NCBI GenBank assembly: GCA_944392335.1 | Contig: CALXWJ010000040.1 | Coordinates: 1 to 34,394, forward strand | Reading direction: 5' to 3' | DNA from: an uncultured Clostridia bacterium | GTDB lineage: Bacteria; Bacillota; Clostridia; UBA1381 | Length of the DNA stretch: 34,394 bases | Shown: one piece after another, positions 16,387 through 25,180 of the stretch | How the letters are laid out: each line of letters opens with the position of its first letter | Numbering within the stretch: the first letter of the stretch is position 1 | Program-made: the position numbers and the translations under genes | Notes under the pieces: model-generated | What the model saw: the letters and a program-made list of their open reading frames with translations, nothing else | Told to the model about the DNA's origin: nothing | Database searches by the model: none

Positions 16387-16803
16387 ATGAATTTGGCATT
16401 TTTCCTAAAACCCAAAAATGAAGTATCTTATTTGCTTGATGAATTTTCTGTAAGGCAAGGTCTTGAAAAAATGTGTTATCACGGTTATACCGCAATTCCT
16501 GTGCTTGATAAAGAGGGACATTACCAAACGACAATAAGCGAAGGGGATTTTTTATGGTATATAATCAAAGGTGAAAATACAGAAGAACAGGTAGATATTA
16601 AAACGGCAGAACATATAAAGGTCGGTGATATTATGAAGCCGGGGAAAAATCCCGCCGTGAAAATAACAGCGACAATGGAAGAATTGTTCCTAAAGGCATT
16701 GGATCAAAACTTTGTCCCTGTGGTTGATGACAGAGGATACTTTATAGGAATTGTCACAAGACGTGATTTAATAAAATATTTTTATTCGAATTTTAAATAT
16801 TAA
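16387..16803 (+). CDS. CBS-domain pair protein
   Basis: 138 residues made of two CBS motifs (about 1-60 and 75-136), the second with FVPVVDDRGYFIGIVTRRDLI. Such pairs bind adenosine nucleotides and act as energy sensors, alone or fused to an enzyme or channel; here the pair stands alone. The first motif has AIPVLDKEGHYQTTISEGDFL. Start ATG 16387 has GTGAGGA upstream, 32 bases after the discoidin-like gene, so it may share the kduI transcript. Its partner cannot be told from the sequence. Confidence 0.85.
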   Translation: MNLAFFLKPKNEVSYLLDEFSVRQGLEKMCYHGYTAIPVLDKEGHYQTTISEGDFLWYIIKGENTEEQVDIKTAEHIKVGDIMKPGKNPAVKITATMEELFLKALDQNFVPVVDDRGYFIGIVTRRDLIKYFYSNFKY

Positions 16804-16839
16804 AAAAATAAACGCCTTTAAAGAGCGGTAACATAAGAA

Positions 16840-16883
16840 AACAAACAAGGATGCAACGATTGTATGTTGAATCCTTGTTTGTT
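16840..16883. terminator. Stem-loop after the CBS gene, probable terminator
   Basis: Perfect 13-bp stem, AACAAACAAGGAT (16840-16852) and ATCCTTGTTTGTT (16871-16883), with an 18-base loop. No clear T run follows, so termination is likely but not certain; it may instead be an RNA-end stabiliser. The rest of the 229 bases to the next gene shows nothing else I can support. Confidence 0.45.
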
Positions 16884-17032
16884 ATAATGGGAAAGCAAAA
16901 ATAGGAAGTGCGGTCAAAGATTCCAAAAAATTTCTCAACCTTGCCTATCTTTTTTGTTTATGACCACAAACACGTTTATCAGAAAATATGAGAAAAATTT
17001 TTTTGCAAATTATAATTGAGAGAAGGGTTATT

Positions 17033-17806
17033 ATGACGGATGTGCATATTCATATTGAAAGAGGACCTTATACAAAAGAATGGATAGATAGATTTGTTAA
17101 ACAAGCTGTAAGCGTCGGAATGGATGAAATTTATCTGTTAGAACATTCCCACCGTTTTGCAGAGTTCGCACCCATGTATGCCTCCGTTTGTGAATACAGC
17201 GATTATCAGAAAAACTGGTATAAAAGCAAGGTAAACCTCTCTATAAAAGATTTTCAAGCACTTATTAGTAAAATGAGAAACATTGAGTTCCCCGTAAAAA
17301 TAAAATGGGGGCTTGAGGTATGTTACTTCCCTGAATATGAAAAGCTAATCGGTGACATTCTTAACTCCTTTAACTATGATTTTGCTGTAGGCTCAATACA
17401 TTGGGTCGAAGGATTTGGATTTGACCATAAAGCGGAATTTTGGAATAATATTGATATTGAAAAAATTTACCGCAAATATTATAACCTGATGCTTCGTCTT
17501 GCAAAAAGCGGTTTGTTTTCCGGGGTTGCACATCCGGATTCTATTAAGTGCTTCCATCATTACCCCATGGATGATTTAACTGATACATATAGTCTGTTAG
17601 CCGATGAATTAAATTACCGTCAAATGTATGCAGAACAAAGCGGCGGTCTTGCTTTAAATTATGGATTTGAAGAATTGGGTATGAATAAAACCATGCTGGA
17701 TGTTTTTAAAAACAAAAATGTTGATATTCGCTTTGCTTCAGATGCCCATAAACCGGAAGATGTAGGTGCAAATATTTTAAATATGCAGGCATTTTTGCAG
17801 GCATAA
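17033..17806 (+). CDS. PHP-domain phosphoesterase, histidinol-phosphatase-like
   Basis: 257 residues with a complete PHP metal site: DVHIHIERG (His 5 and His 7), EHSH (38-40), GLEVCYFPEY with Glu 95, GSIHWVEG with His 123, VAHPDS with His 167 and ASDAHKPEDVG with Asp 237 and His 239. This layout fits the HisK/HisJ type of histidinol-phosphatase, which makes histidinol in histidine synthesis; but no his gene is nearby, so another phosphoester substrate is possible. ATG 17033 follows AGAAGGG at 17021-17027; the frame extends upstream to 16988 without a ribosome site. It is a single gene ended by a strong terminator. Confidence 0.85.
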   Translation: MTDVHIHIERGPYTKEWIDRFVKQAVSVGMDEIYLLEHSHRFAEFAPMYASVCEYSDYQKNWYKSKVNLSIKDFQALISKMRNIEFPVKIKWGLEVCYFPEYEKLIGDILNSFNYDFAVGSIHWVEGFGFDHKAEFWNNIDIEKIYRKYYNLMLRLAKSGLFSGVAHPDSIKCFHHYPMDDLTDTYSLLADELNYRQMYAEQSGGLALNYGFEELGMNKTMLDVFKNKNVDIRFASDAHKPEDVGANILNMQAFLQA

Positions 17807-17837
17807 GAAGGCTGCAAGGGTTTATATTGCATATAGC

Positions 17838-17881
17838 AAAACACAAACCGATGAGAATCAATCCTCATCGGTTTGTGTTTT
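17838..17881 (+). terminator. Terminator after the PHP phosphoesterase gene
   Basis: Perfect 18-bp stem: AAAACACAAACCGATGAG (17838-17855) and CTCATCGGTTTGTGTTTT (17864-17881), loop of 8. Also suits the convergent DMT-transporter gene from the other side. Confidence 0.92.
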
Positions 17882-17992
17882 CTTATATGAGTCTGTATAT
17901 TAGACATTTAGAACATTTCAAGTTCTTATTTTATGCGGCTTTCAAGGCTAAACAGGTAATATCTTAACCTCAAAATGACCATAAAAACAATT

Positions 17993-18913
17993 TTAACTTG
18001 ATTGATTTTTGTTATTTCTTTGTACATTGCCAAGAATAATTCCGGTGAAAATCAATATAATGGCAGCCAAAAATTGAAGTTTAAAAATATCCTCGCCGAG
18101 AAGAATTGCACTGAATACGCATGCGAAAAGCGGTTCGGCAAATTTAATTATAAAAAGCTTTGACAATTCTGCCGTACGTTGGACATAATAGAACAGTGTG
18201 TATCCTATTATTGACGCGGCGCAAATATATGCAAACACCAATACAGCTTTAAATGTGAAGACAGGTATTTTCCCGCCCGCTGCCGATGCGATGATAAACA
18301 GAACAACACCGCCGAAGAGCTGCGAAATCCCGGTTATCCAAAAGGGTGAATTTCCTTTTGAGCTTTTGGCACTTATTACCATTGAAACAACCGTACATAC
18401 CGATGCTGATAATATCAATATATCGCCTAAAGAAAAGCCTGAAGACGAAGACCCGGTGTTTATTGCAATTATTCCGCAAAATCCAATCAATGCGCCCATT
18501 ATCTTCGTTACAGAAAATTTTTCGTCTTTTACAAACAGGAACGAAAAGCATGCAAACAAAAGAGGTGCAAACTGTTTTAATATTGCCGTTTCCGAGCTGT
18601 CGGTCATAGAAAGCCCGACATATGTAAAACCATAATGAAGAACAATGGCAAATACTCCCATAAGACATATATTGAATATACTTTTTCTTTTTGGTTTTTC
18701 TATTTTTAATTTGAAAAAATACGCAAATAAACATACGATCATACCGCATACAATAAACCTTAACGATGCAAATATCAAAATTTCAGCAATATTTTCGGTG
18801 TTAATATTAAATACTTTATAACCGATTTTTATGAAAGGGAATAGCGAGCCCCAAAAAAGCATTACGATCAAAGGTAAAACTACCGTCGTAATCGCGTTTG
18901 AACTTTTTTTCAT
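17993..18913 (-). CDS. EamA-family (DMT superfamily) transporter
   Basis: 306 residues with about ten membrane segments arranged as two EamA repeats. The first repeat holds PLIVMLFWGSLFPFIKIGY and FASLRFIVCG, and YVGLSMTDSSETAILKQFAPL; the second starts near 155 and holds ITGISQLFGG and FAEPLFACVFSAILLGED. Members export amino acids, nucleosides or other metabolites. It overlaps the preceding quinone oxidoreductase gene by 4 bases (ATGA at 18910-18913), so the two are translated together; the weak ribosome site (GGTGAG) agrees with coupling. The exported compound is not known. Confidence 0.88.
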   Translation of the reverse strand: MKKSSNAITTVVLPLIVMLFWGSLFPFIKIGYKVFNINTENIAEILIFASLRFIVCGMIVCLFAYFFKLKIEKPKRKSIFNICLMGVFAIVLHYGFTYVGLSMTDSSETAILKQFAPLLFACFSFLFVKDEKFSVTKIMGALIGFCGIIAINTGSSSSGFSLGDILILSASVCTVVSMVISAKSSKGNSPFWITGISQLFGGVVLFIIASAAGGKIPVFTFKAVLVFAYICAASIIGYTLFYYVQRTAELSKLFIIKFAEPLFACVFSAILLGEDIFKLQFLAAIILIFTGIILGNVQRNNKNQSS

Positions 18914-19899
18914 TTGCCGCTCACCGTTAAAACTACCTTTCCCACATTTTCGCCTTTTTCCAAAATGGCGTGAGCATCAGCCGCATTTTCAATAGGAAGC
19001 ACTTTATAGACAGAAGGTTTTATTTCGCCGCTTTCAAGCTTCGGCCAAAGTTTTTTTGTCATTTCTTTTAAAAGCCGAGCTTTTTCCTCCGATGAACGTT
19101 TTCTTAACATGCTTCCGACGATGTGCAAACCTTTTGTTAAAATAGGTCTCAGATTAATTTTTGTTTCAACTCCGGCGAGAGTTGAAATTATTACCCAATA
19201 GCCGTTCTCCGCCATATATGGTAAGCTCTCCCCGAGGTCTTTTCCGCACAAGCAATCCATTGCCATATTTATGGGATGGCCGCTTTCCTCTTCAGCTTTC
19301 AAGGTTTCGGATACTTTTTGCTTTGAAGAATTGATAATAATATCTGCACCGAGGTTTTTTATTTTTTCCGCAATTTCATCGGATAAAACAGAGGTGATAA
19401 CTCTTGCACCGAATAATTTTGCCATAGGTATTGCGGCAGAAGCAAGTCCCGAAGCCCCTGCCGGAATAAACGCGGTTTGTCCTTTTTTCAGATGCCCCTC
19501 ATAAAACAGATTCAAATAGCATGTAGCATATGCTTCGGGCAGCGAAGCCGCTTCTTCAAACGAAAGGTTTTTAGGCATATCCATAACCATTCCATATGGA
19601 GCACATACATACTCTGCATAACCTCCGCCGCCCAAAAGAGCACAAACCTTATCGCCGATTTTCTTCCCGCTTTCTTTTTTCGCACGTTCTCCCATATCTT
19701 CAATAATGCCTGATACTTCAAGCCCCATCCATTCGGGCCAACCCGCGGGAGATGGATAGGCGCCTTTTCTTTGAAGCAGATCCGCACGGTTAATAGCGGC
19801 GGCATATATTTTTATTAATATTTCATCTTCTTTGGGAGCAGGTTTTTCTACATCGCTCCAAACAAGGCTTTGATTTTTATCTGTTAACATTGCTTTCAT
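18910..19899 (-). CDS. NAD(P)H quinone oxidoreductase, zinc-less MDR superfamily (PIG3-like)
   Basis: 329 residues of the medium-chain dehydrogenase fold. NRADLLQRKGAYPSPAGWPE near 37-56 is the PIG3/quinone-oxidoreductase signature, and no zinc-binding cysteine cluster is present. The nucleotide motif is AGASGLASAAIPMAK near 148, with STLAGVETKINLR in the C-terminal part. Relatives reduce quinones or activated enones with NADPH. Start ATG 19899 has GAGAGG 10 bases upstream. It is first in a two-gene unit with the DMT transporter, 114 bases after the epimerase-like gene; whether the five-gene cluster upstream shares its transcript is unclear, because no terminator with a T run is seen between them. 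Confidence 0.88.
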   Translation of the reverse strand: MKAMLTDKNQSLVWSDVEKPAPKEDEILIKIYAAAINRADLLQRKGAYPSPAGWPEWMGLEVSGIIEDMGERAKKESGKKIGDKVCALLGGGGYAEYVCAPYGMVMDMPKNLSFEEAASLPEAYATCYLNLFYEGHLKKGQTAFIPAGASGLASAAIPMAKLFGARVITSVLSDEIAEKIKNLGADIIINSSKQKVSETLKAEEESGHPINMAMDCLCGKDLGESLPYMAENGYWVIISTLAGVETKINLRPILTKGLHIVGSMLRKRSSEEKARLLKEMTKKLWPKLESGEIKPSVYKVLPIENAADAHAILEKGENVGKVVLTVSGK

Positions 19900-20013
19900 T
19901 GATAATCATCCTCTCTTTAAATCCAATACAGTGTACAAAGCAAAGAATGGGTTTTACAGTTATCATTGTGTTAAGATCTGTCAGTATATTTATTCTTCGT
20001 CATATCTTATCCC

Positions 20014-21024
20014 CTAAGATAAAAGATTATTTTTTCTTAAGTAATCGTCCATCCTTATATTTCTGTAATCATTAGCGTATACAGAAAAATCTATATTCTT
20101 TGATTTTTCATATTCATATCTCAGACCGTTTTCAAGGGTCATCAATTCACTTTGTTTCATTCCTGTAAGTGATAAAATTTTGGAATTATCCGTGATTCGT
20201 TGGAACATTCTTGCATAGATAAGCTGATATTTTGCCCCATCAGCCCCCTGTGCAATAATATCAAGGTAATCTTCAACACTGACGGTTATATATTTGAACG
20301 GAACTATGCTGTTGTAAATTCCGGCAATTTCTTTCCAGGAGTGATGCTCGGCGGTAGCAACGTTATAGCTTTCTCTGTAGGCCTTTTTGTTGAACAAGAT
20401 TCTCGCTATCATAACACCCACATCTTTGCCCCACGAAAGCGTTGCCTGACACTCCATTGCCGGTTCGGGAAGAACAATTGTTTTGCCTGTCTGCATACGG
20501 TGAATAAACGTAGGCGCTTCCAGTGTTACAAGCTGAAATCTACCTGTTGAATAGGTCGTTGCGGGACGTACGATTGTCCAGTTCGTGTAAGGCGAGTTTA
20601 TGAGCATATTTTCCTCTCTTGCCTTATAAAGCGCGTAGTCATCGGTTTTAAGAAATTCCTTATCATCTGAAACATCGAGCAATCTTGGGGTTTTCTCTGT
20701 TATGGGCGGTTCGTTTGCAAATACTCGGCAAGATGAAAGGAATATATAATGCTCCGTATTATCGAGAAACATCGTGTAAACCTTTTCAAACTCCGAGGTG
20801 GGATACATCATAAAATCGATAACGCCGTCATAATGATTATTCAGAAGCTTTTCGAGTACCCCGGGCTCCTTTATGTTTCCCTTGAAGTATTTTAGCATAG
20901 GGTTATCGGAAGTCATGTCGTCAAGGGAGAACACATCAACTTTATACCCCATTTTCACAAGCTCCGGCACTGCATATCTTCCCATGGCTCCGGTTCCTCC
21001 GAGAACAAGTACTTTTTTACACAT
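20014..21024 (-). CDS. NAD-dependent epimerase/dehydratase family (extended SDR)
   Basis: 336 residues. The N-terminal Rossmann motif is VLVLGGTGAMGRY (residues 5-17). LSSCRVF near 98 gives the catalytic serine region, and YALYKAREE near 132 gives the Tyr-x3-Lys pair, so the active site looks intact. The C-terminal half has the substrate-domain elements TIVRPATTYSTG and HSWKEIAGIY. Family members epimerise, dehydrate or reduce sugar derivatives. ATG 21024 has AAAGGAGG upstream and lies 1 base past the preceding gene's stop, so translation is coupled. It is the last of the five-gene oxidoreductase cluster. The particular reaction is unknown. Confidence 0.85.
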   Translation of the reverse strand: MCKKVLVLGGTGAMGRYAVPELVKMGYKVDVFSLDDMTSDNPMLKYFKGNIKEPGVLEKLLNNHYDGVIDFMMYPTSEFEKVYTMFLDNTEHYIFLSSCRVFANEPPITEKTPRLLDVSDDKEFLKTDDYALYKAREENMLINSPYTNWTIVRPATTYSTGRFQLVTLEAPTFIHRMQTGKTIVLPEPAMECQATLSWGKDVGVMIARILFNKKAYRESYNVATAEHHSWKEIAGIYNSIVPFKYITVSVEDYLDIIAQGADGAKYQLIYARMFQRITDNSKILSLTGMKQSELMTLENGLRYEYEKSKNIDFSVYANDYRNIRMDDYLRKNNLLS

Positions 21025-21025
21025 A

Positions 21026-21886
21026 TTATTTTCCTCCTTTTATTCCATATCCGTCAATTGCCGTCATAAGTCTATCGGCATTTTCTATAATTTCACTTAT
21101 TGCCGTAATGTCCGGCTGTCCCATATAGGCATATTTCGGTGTATATGTGTCGACACAAAACACCATATATCCGCCTAAAAGTGCATTTAATATTCTTGAA
21201 ATTGCCCTGTATTTTCCATTGCATATCAGGGTTACGGGCGTTTTTATCTCTTTTCGTATCATAATCATCGCTTTCACGGTTTCAGCAAGCTCATATTCCG
21301 TGCCACACATCGTTACAAGCTTTATTGTATCGGGATTTCTTTTTTCAAGAAAAACACACAAATCAATAATAGCTTGACTGTCTAAAAACACACCCACGTG
21401 GTTTGATAAAAGTATTTCGCCGCCCATATGATGAACTCTTTCTATAAGCTCGCATTGTTTTTCAATTACGCAGTTATCAACCACGACCTCTTTCGGTTTT
21501 GATTTGACAAAAGAATAAGATATATTTGAAAAATTTTCGTTAAATTTATCTCTTGAGGAAAAATCATATGTATAACCTTGTATATCTATTCCCGCAGCTC
21601 CTGCTTCAATAGTGCGAAGCAGTAAACCGATACGTTCGTTTTCTTCTTCTGCATTGTTTGTTAGACTATAATTTAAGCCGAAAATCGGAAGAGGAGATTC
21701 CGATATTATTCTTTTAAGTGTTTCCGGTTTTAGACTTTCTTCATCAAATTGTGTTAAATGCAAATCAATTCCCTTTGCACCGCGAAGTACAAAGTTTTTT
21801 ATTGCACGTATTGCAAGCTCGGCATTTTCCTCCTGTACGGCGCCTGTAAGCACAGGCGCTGTATTACACATAAATGATTTTCTCAT
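21026..21886 (-). CDS. Type I 3-dehydroquinate dehydratase-like TIM-barrel protein
   Basis: 286 residues aligned by eye with AroD (type I dehydroquinase). The catalytic pair is kept: His 163 in LLSNHVG (AroD His 143) and Lys 189 in DTIKLVTMCGTEYEL (AroD Lys 170, the Schiff-base lysine), plus Arg 231 in GKYRAISR (AroD Arg 213). Residues that hold the substrate in AroD differ: the Glu-x-Arg of its early strand reads IDLHLT here, and the FTFRS arginine is replaced by GLNYS. This suggests a lysine Schiff-base dehydratase for another beta-hydroxy ketone. ATG 21886 has AAAGGA 12 bases upstream; the frame extends to 21937 without a ribosome site. No other shikimate gene is near. Confidence 0.72.
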   Translation of the reverse strand: MRKSFMCNTAPVLTGAVQEENAELAIRAIKNFVLRGAKGIDLHLTQFDEESLKPETLKRIISESPLPIFGLNYSLTNNAEEENERIGLLLRTIEAGAAGIDIQGYTYDFSSRDKFNENFSNISYSFVKSKPKEVVVDNCVIEKQCELIERVHHMGGEILLSNHVGVFLDSQAIIDLCVFLEKRNPDTIKLVTMCGTEYELAETVKAMIMIRKEIKTPVTLICNGKYRAISRILNALLGGYMVFCVDTYTPKYAYMGQPDITAISEIIENADRLMTAIDGYGIKGGK

Positions 21887-22035
21887 AATTGATCCATTCC
21901 TTTCATAGATAATGTTCTTCCCGCACAGCATATACATATATAAGTCCTCAATGTAATAAGTCAGAAATACAACAAGGCTTGTAAAATCCTCCGAAGCCTT
22001 TTGATTTGCAGTTTTTAGTATTATTTATTGTTATT

Positions 22036-23025
22036 TCAGTTTTCTCCGACAATTCTGCAAAGCGTTCTTTGAACCGCAAGTTCATGCTCGTAAGAATAGG
22101 GATTTTCTTTTTCGCCTATAACGGACAAATATAGATCTTTTATCATCTCATCGTATCTTGAAAGAGCGGGAACATCCTGTACATCAACATTTTCATATAT
22201 ATTTGCATAAGCGTTTTTGGCAATGTCGACGGTTGATCTTGTCATTTTAACATCAAGCTCAATTGGTTTTATTTCAACTGTACCTTTGCTTCCCATAACT
22301 GCAAATCTGCGCATACCCCAGCCGTTCACTTCAACCGAAAGGGCAGTAATTTTTGCAAATGCTTTTTCATACTCCAAAACCGCAAAATTATTGTCATCCG
22401 AATATGTGCCTTCAAATCCTGTTTGCTTAATAAAAGGATAAACGTTTTTCGGCTCACCTAAAATGCTTACGACCAGATCGATAAGATGTGAACCGAAAAT
22501 ATACATGGAACCACCCTTAAAATGTCTCAGCCATTCTCTGTATTCCTTTGAATGATATGTACTCATTTCAGAGTCTATCTGATATATTTCCCCAAGCTCT
22601 CCCGATTTTATCATTTCCATACATTTATTTACAGCATAGTTATACCGATACATATATCCCATTTGCACAGTAAGCTTTTTTCGTTTTGCCGTCTTTAAAA
22701 GAGTTTCAAATTCAGCTAATGTTCCGCTTGCAGGCTTATCTATGTGAACATGCTTTCCTGCGTCAACACATATTTGTGCAATTTTAGTTAAATTCCAAAC
22801 ATCACATTCAACCAAAACGACGTCTGACTTTTCTATAATTTCTTCAGCGCTTAATCTGGGCAAATTCTTGTAACATGCAAGACTGCCACGCTTTTTGACC
22901 CATTCATGGTTTTCTTCCGCATACCCTATCACTTCAAAAAGCTCCGGGAATTTTTGCGCTGCAAGCATTTTACCTTCACCGTGGTTGTGCCCTATTCCTA
23001 TTTGTCCTACTTTTATTTTCTTCAT
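22036..23025 (-). CDS. Gfo/Idh/MocA family oxidoreductase (second copy)
   Basis: 329 residues from ATG 23025, which has AAGGAGG 7 bases upstream; the frame runs to 23085 without support. The Rossmann motif reads IGIGHNHGEGKM, and the family EKP motif appears as HIDKPASG near residue 97. The C-terminal domain has GGSMYIFGSHLIDLVVSILGEP, given here in part as FGSHLIDLV, with the expected His and Asp. It is unlike the copy at 2102-3163 in length and motifs, so it is not a recent duplicate. It lies between the SDR and the dehydratase-like gene and probably oxidises a sugar or cyclitol hydroxyl, or reduces the keto product. Confidence 0.88.
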   Translation of the reverse strand: MKKIKVGQIGIGHNHGEGKMLAAQKFPELFEVIGYAEENHEWVKKRGSLACYKNLPRLSAEEIIEKSDVVLVECDVWNLTKIAQICVDAGKHVHIDKPASGTLAEFETLLKTAKRKKLTVQMGYMYRYNYAVNKCMEMIKSGELGEIYQIDSEMSTYHSKEYREWLRHFKGGSMYIFGSHLIDLVVSILGEPKNVYPFIKQTGFEGTYSDDNNFAVLEYEKAFAKITALSVEVNGWGMRRFAVMGSKGTVEIKPIELDVKMTRSTVDIAKNAYANIYENVDVQDVPALSRYDEMIKDLYLSVIGEKENPYSYEHELAVQRTLCRIVGEN

Positions 23026-23087
23026 CCAACATCCTCCTTCACCTTTAAAATTCCGCAAAATTATCTTATTATATTTTTCAATCAAAA

Positions 23088-23831
23088 TTATCTATGCCCG
23101 GGACCTAATGTTCGTCCGCCATCAACAACAAAGTTCTGCCCTGTTATAAAGTCCTGCGAAGCCAAAAACAATACTGTATCCGAGATATCTTTGGGGTTTC
23201 CGCCATGCCCGTCTTCTCCCATAAATGTCATGTGTGAAAGTTTTAATCCATCACGGCTTATTGCACCGGGAGACACGCAGTTTACGCATATATTATATTC
23301 CCCGACCTCCATTGCAAGAGATTTTGTCATTCCTATAAGAGCTGCCTTTGCCGCTGAATAATCTACTCTGTCATACAATCCGCAAATAGCCGCAATGGAA
23401 GACAGGTTTATTATTTTTTCGCTTTGTTCTTTAATCATTGACTTCAGAACCGCTTGTGTACAGTTAAATGTTCCTTTAATATTTGTGTCAATAACAAAAT
23501 CAACAGTAGATTCTTCAGCATCAGCAAACCTTGTAAGTTTATTAAGTAAACCGGCGCTTCCTCCTGCGTTATTCACCAAAATATCTATTTTACCAAACCT
23601 ATTTACAGCACAGTTAACATATTCAAATATTTTGGCACGGTCGCGCACATCGCAAACTGCCGTCATTACTTCAGAGCCTGCTTGCAGCATCTCTTTTTCA
23701 GTCTGTTCGGCATATTCCCTGTTATAATCACAAACAATCACATTCGCACCGTTTCGGGCGAAATCCAATGCAATCTCTTTTCCGATATTTTTTCCGGCTC
23801 CTGTTATCATCACTGTTTTTCCTTTAAACAT
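23088..23831 (-). CDS. Short-chain dehydrogenase/reductase (SDR)
   Basis: 247 residues of a classical SDR: TGAGKNIGKEIA (cofactor motif, about 10-21), NNAGG near 88, NLSSIAAICG with the catalytic serine, and YSAAK (Tyr-x3-Lys). The C-terminal INCVSPGAI-like loop reads CVNCVSPGAI, and DGGRTLGPGHR ends the protein. CDYN after the second strand suggests NAD preference. Relatives include gluconate 5-dehydrogenase and 2-deoxygluconate dehydrogenase, so a sugar or sugar-acid substrate is likely. ATG 23831 has GGAGGTGACTAACTAA upstream. It lies 62 bases before the second Gfo/Idh gene and 148 bases after the MDR gene, all on the same strand. Confidence 0.9.
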   Translation of the reverse strand: MFKGKTVMITGAGKNIGKEIALDFARNGANVIVCDYNREYAEQTEKEMLQAGSEVMTAVCDVRDRAKIFEYVNCAVNRFGKIDILVNNAGGSAGLLNKLTRFADAEESTVDFVIDTNIKGTFNCTQAVLKSMIKEQSEKIINLSSIAAICGLYDRVDYSAAKAALIGMTKSLAMEVGEYNICVNCVSPGAISRDGLKLSHMTFMGEDGHGGNPKDISDTVLFLASQDFITGQNFVVDGGRTLGPGHR

Positions 23832-23979
23832 TTAGTTAGTCACCTCCTATATGATTTTTTTTCAATCTGTTTACTGCCGCCGCCACCGGCTTTAAATCAA
23901 GCTGCACTATGGTACTCCCTTTATTACAGAGGTTCACGCGAAAAATAATGTGTCCTCCAAACATGAGGTTAATTATTCA

Positions 23980-24981
23980 TTATATATTTCTCCAATCAAA
24001 TACGGTTCCAAGCGGAAAATTTTTATTATAAACAAGTTCGTTATAAATCCGGGGAGCTTCATTCGGAGTGACAATTCTGGAAATAATAGGCTGAACCCGG
24101 ATGCGTTTTGTACTTATCATATCAAGAATTGCACGGCAGTCATCGTGATGCGTCCAGTGATGGGGATATGATTCGAATTTAGGTCTTACAAAGTTATGTG
24201 CGCCGATAAGCTTTACTCCGGGTCTATGTACCTGCTGATAATAATCGACCGAACAGTCGGAAACTCTTGTACAGCCTAAAAGGGATATTCTTCCCATCCG
24301 GGACGCGCATTGCAAAGCCTGATACATAGCCGCGGATACGCCTGTTACTTCAACGCATCCATTGATCCCTTTGCCTTTTGTAGCCTCCATAACTCTTTGA
24401 ACAAAGAATTTATCCGATGGATCAAAAGCATAATCTGCACCAAGCTCAATAGCAAGATCCCGTCTGTCTTTGTTTAAGTCTGCTGCAATTACAGGATTTG
24501 CGCCTGAAAGTCTTAAAAACTGTGTCGCAAATATTCCCAGCAAACCTTGCCCCATAATCATTGCGCTTTCTCCGAGCTCAATTTCAAGCTTTCTTACACC
24601 TCCAAGCCCCATAGAAGCAATTATTACAAATGCCGATTCAAGAGATGAAACCTCGTCATTTTCTATTTTTGTTATTTCATCTTCTTTGCTGATATTATAA
24701 TCAGTATGATATCCATGGTATACAAGTACACGGTCGCCGTTTTTTATGTTTTGAACATTACGGCCTGCTTTTACAACACAGCCTGCTCCGCAGTAACCTA
24801 AAGACATTGGGAATTTTTGCGGAGTATTATTCATACCGATAAGACAAGCGCGTTCTGTACCTGCGCTTACGACAGTATATTCCATTTTTGTAAGAATTTC
24901 ATCATTTTGAATTTCAGGCAGATCAACTTCTAAAAGCTCAGCCTTACCGATTTGCGTAAAAAAGATTTGTTTTCTTTTCAT
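23980..24981 (-). CDS. MDR-superfamily dehydrogenase, BchC/threonine-dehydrogenase-like
   Basis: 333 residues with the medium-chain dehydrogenase layout. Where zinc alcohol dehydrogenases have Cys-Gly-x-Asp and GHE, this protein reads TVVSAGTERACLIG and SLGYCGAGCVV, the pattern of the BchC-like subgroup, which seems to lack the usual catalytic zinc set. The NAD motif is IMGQGLLGIFATQFL near 142, followed by ADLNKDRRDLAIELGAD. I place the start at ATG 24981, 7 bases after AAGTGAG, rather than the in-frame GTG 24993. It heads the five-gene cluster and faces the AraC gene. It may oxidise an alcohol of the pathway's substrate. Confidence 0.82.
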   Translation of the reverse strand: MKRKQIFFTQIGKAELLEVDLPEIQNDEILTKMEYTVVSAGTERACLIGMNNTPQKFPMSLGYCGAGCVVKAGRNVQNIKNGDRVLVYHGYHTDYNISKEDEITKIENDEVSSLESAFVIIASMGLGGVRKLEIELGESAMIMGQGLLGIFATQFLRLSGANPVIAADLNKDRRDLAIELGADYAFDPSDKFFVQRVMEATKGKGINGCVEVTGVSAAMYQALQCASRMGRISLLGCTRVSDCSVDYYQQVHRPGVKLIGAHNFVRPKFESYPHHWTHHDDCRAILDMISTKRIRVQPIISRIVTPNEAPRIYNELVYNKNFPLGTVFDWRNI

Positions 24982-25013
24982 AAATTTACTCACTTTTTAT
25001 TTGAATTTTCAAG

Positions 25014-25051
25014 TTTGGCAGTATCAGATATTTTATTTCGAATATTTGGCA
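25014..25051. promoter_or_regulatory. Candidate AraC operator: direct repeat TTTGGCA, 31-bp spacing
   Basis: TTTGGCA occurs at 25014-25020 and 25045-25051, each followed by a similar TCAnATATT stretch. The starts are 31 bases apart, about three helical turns, as expected for two AraC-type subunits on one DNA face. The pair sits 33-70 bases before the MDR start codon, in the gap shared with the divergent AraC gene. Confidence 0.45.
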
Positions 25052-25128
25052 CTTCATATATTGAATCACACAACACAATATAAGTAAATAGTATTTTTGA
25101 TATTTTTATCATATTTGATACTTAAATA

Positions 25129-25157
25129 TTGACATATATTTAATTATACGATATAAT
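25129..25157 (+). promoter_or_regulatory. Promoter of the second AraC regulator gene
   Basis: -35 TTGACA (25129-25134), 17-base spacer, -10 TATAAT (25152-25157): perfect sigma-A boxes. The start codon is only 24 bases past the -10, so the leader is very short. Confidence 0.8.
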
Positions 25158-25180
25158 TTTAAATAAAAACGGTGATTGAT

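Noticed and set aside
20003..20021. TATCTTA/TAAGATA hairpin at the end of the epimerase-like gene
   Set aside because: It overlaps the stop codon and has no T run after it on the coding strand.
21974..22000. AAGGCTT/AAGCCTT hairpin between the second Gfo/Idh gene's neighbour starts as a terminator
   Set aside because: Only 7 bp with a 13-base loop and no T run on the minus strand; it lies inside what seems a continuous operon.
23832..23979. A hidden small gene or terminator between the MDR and SDR genes
   Set aside because: No open frame with a ribosome site and no hairpin with a T run could be found in these 148 bases.
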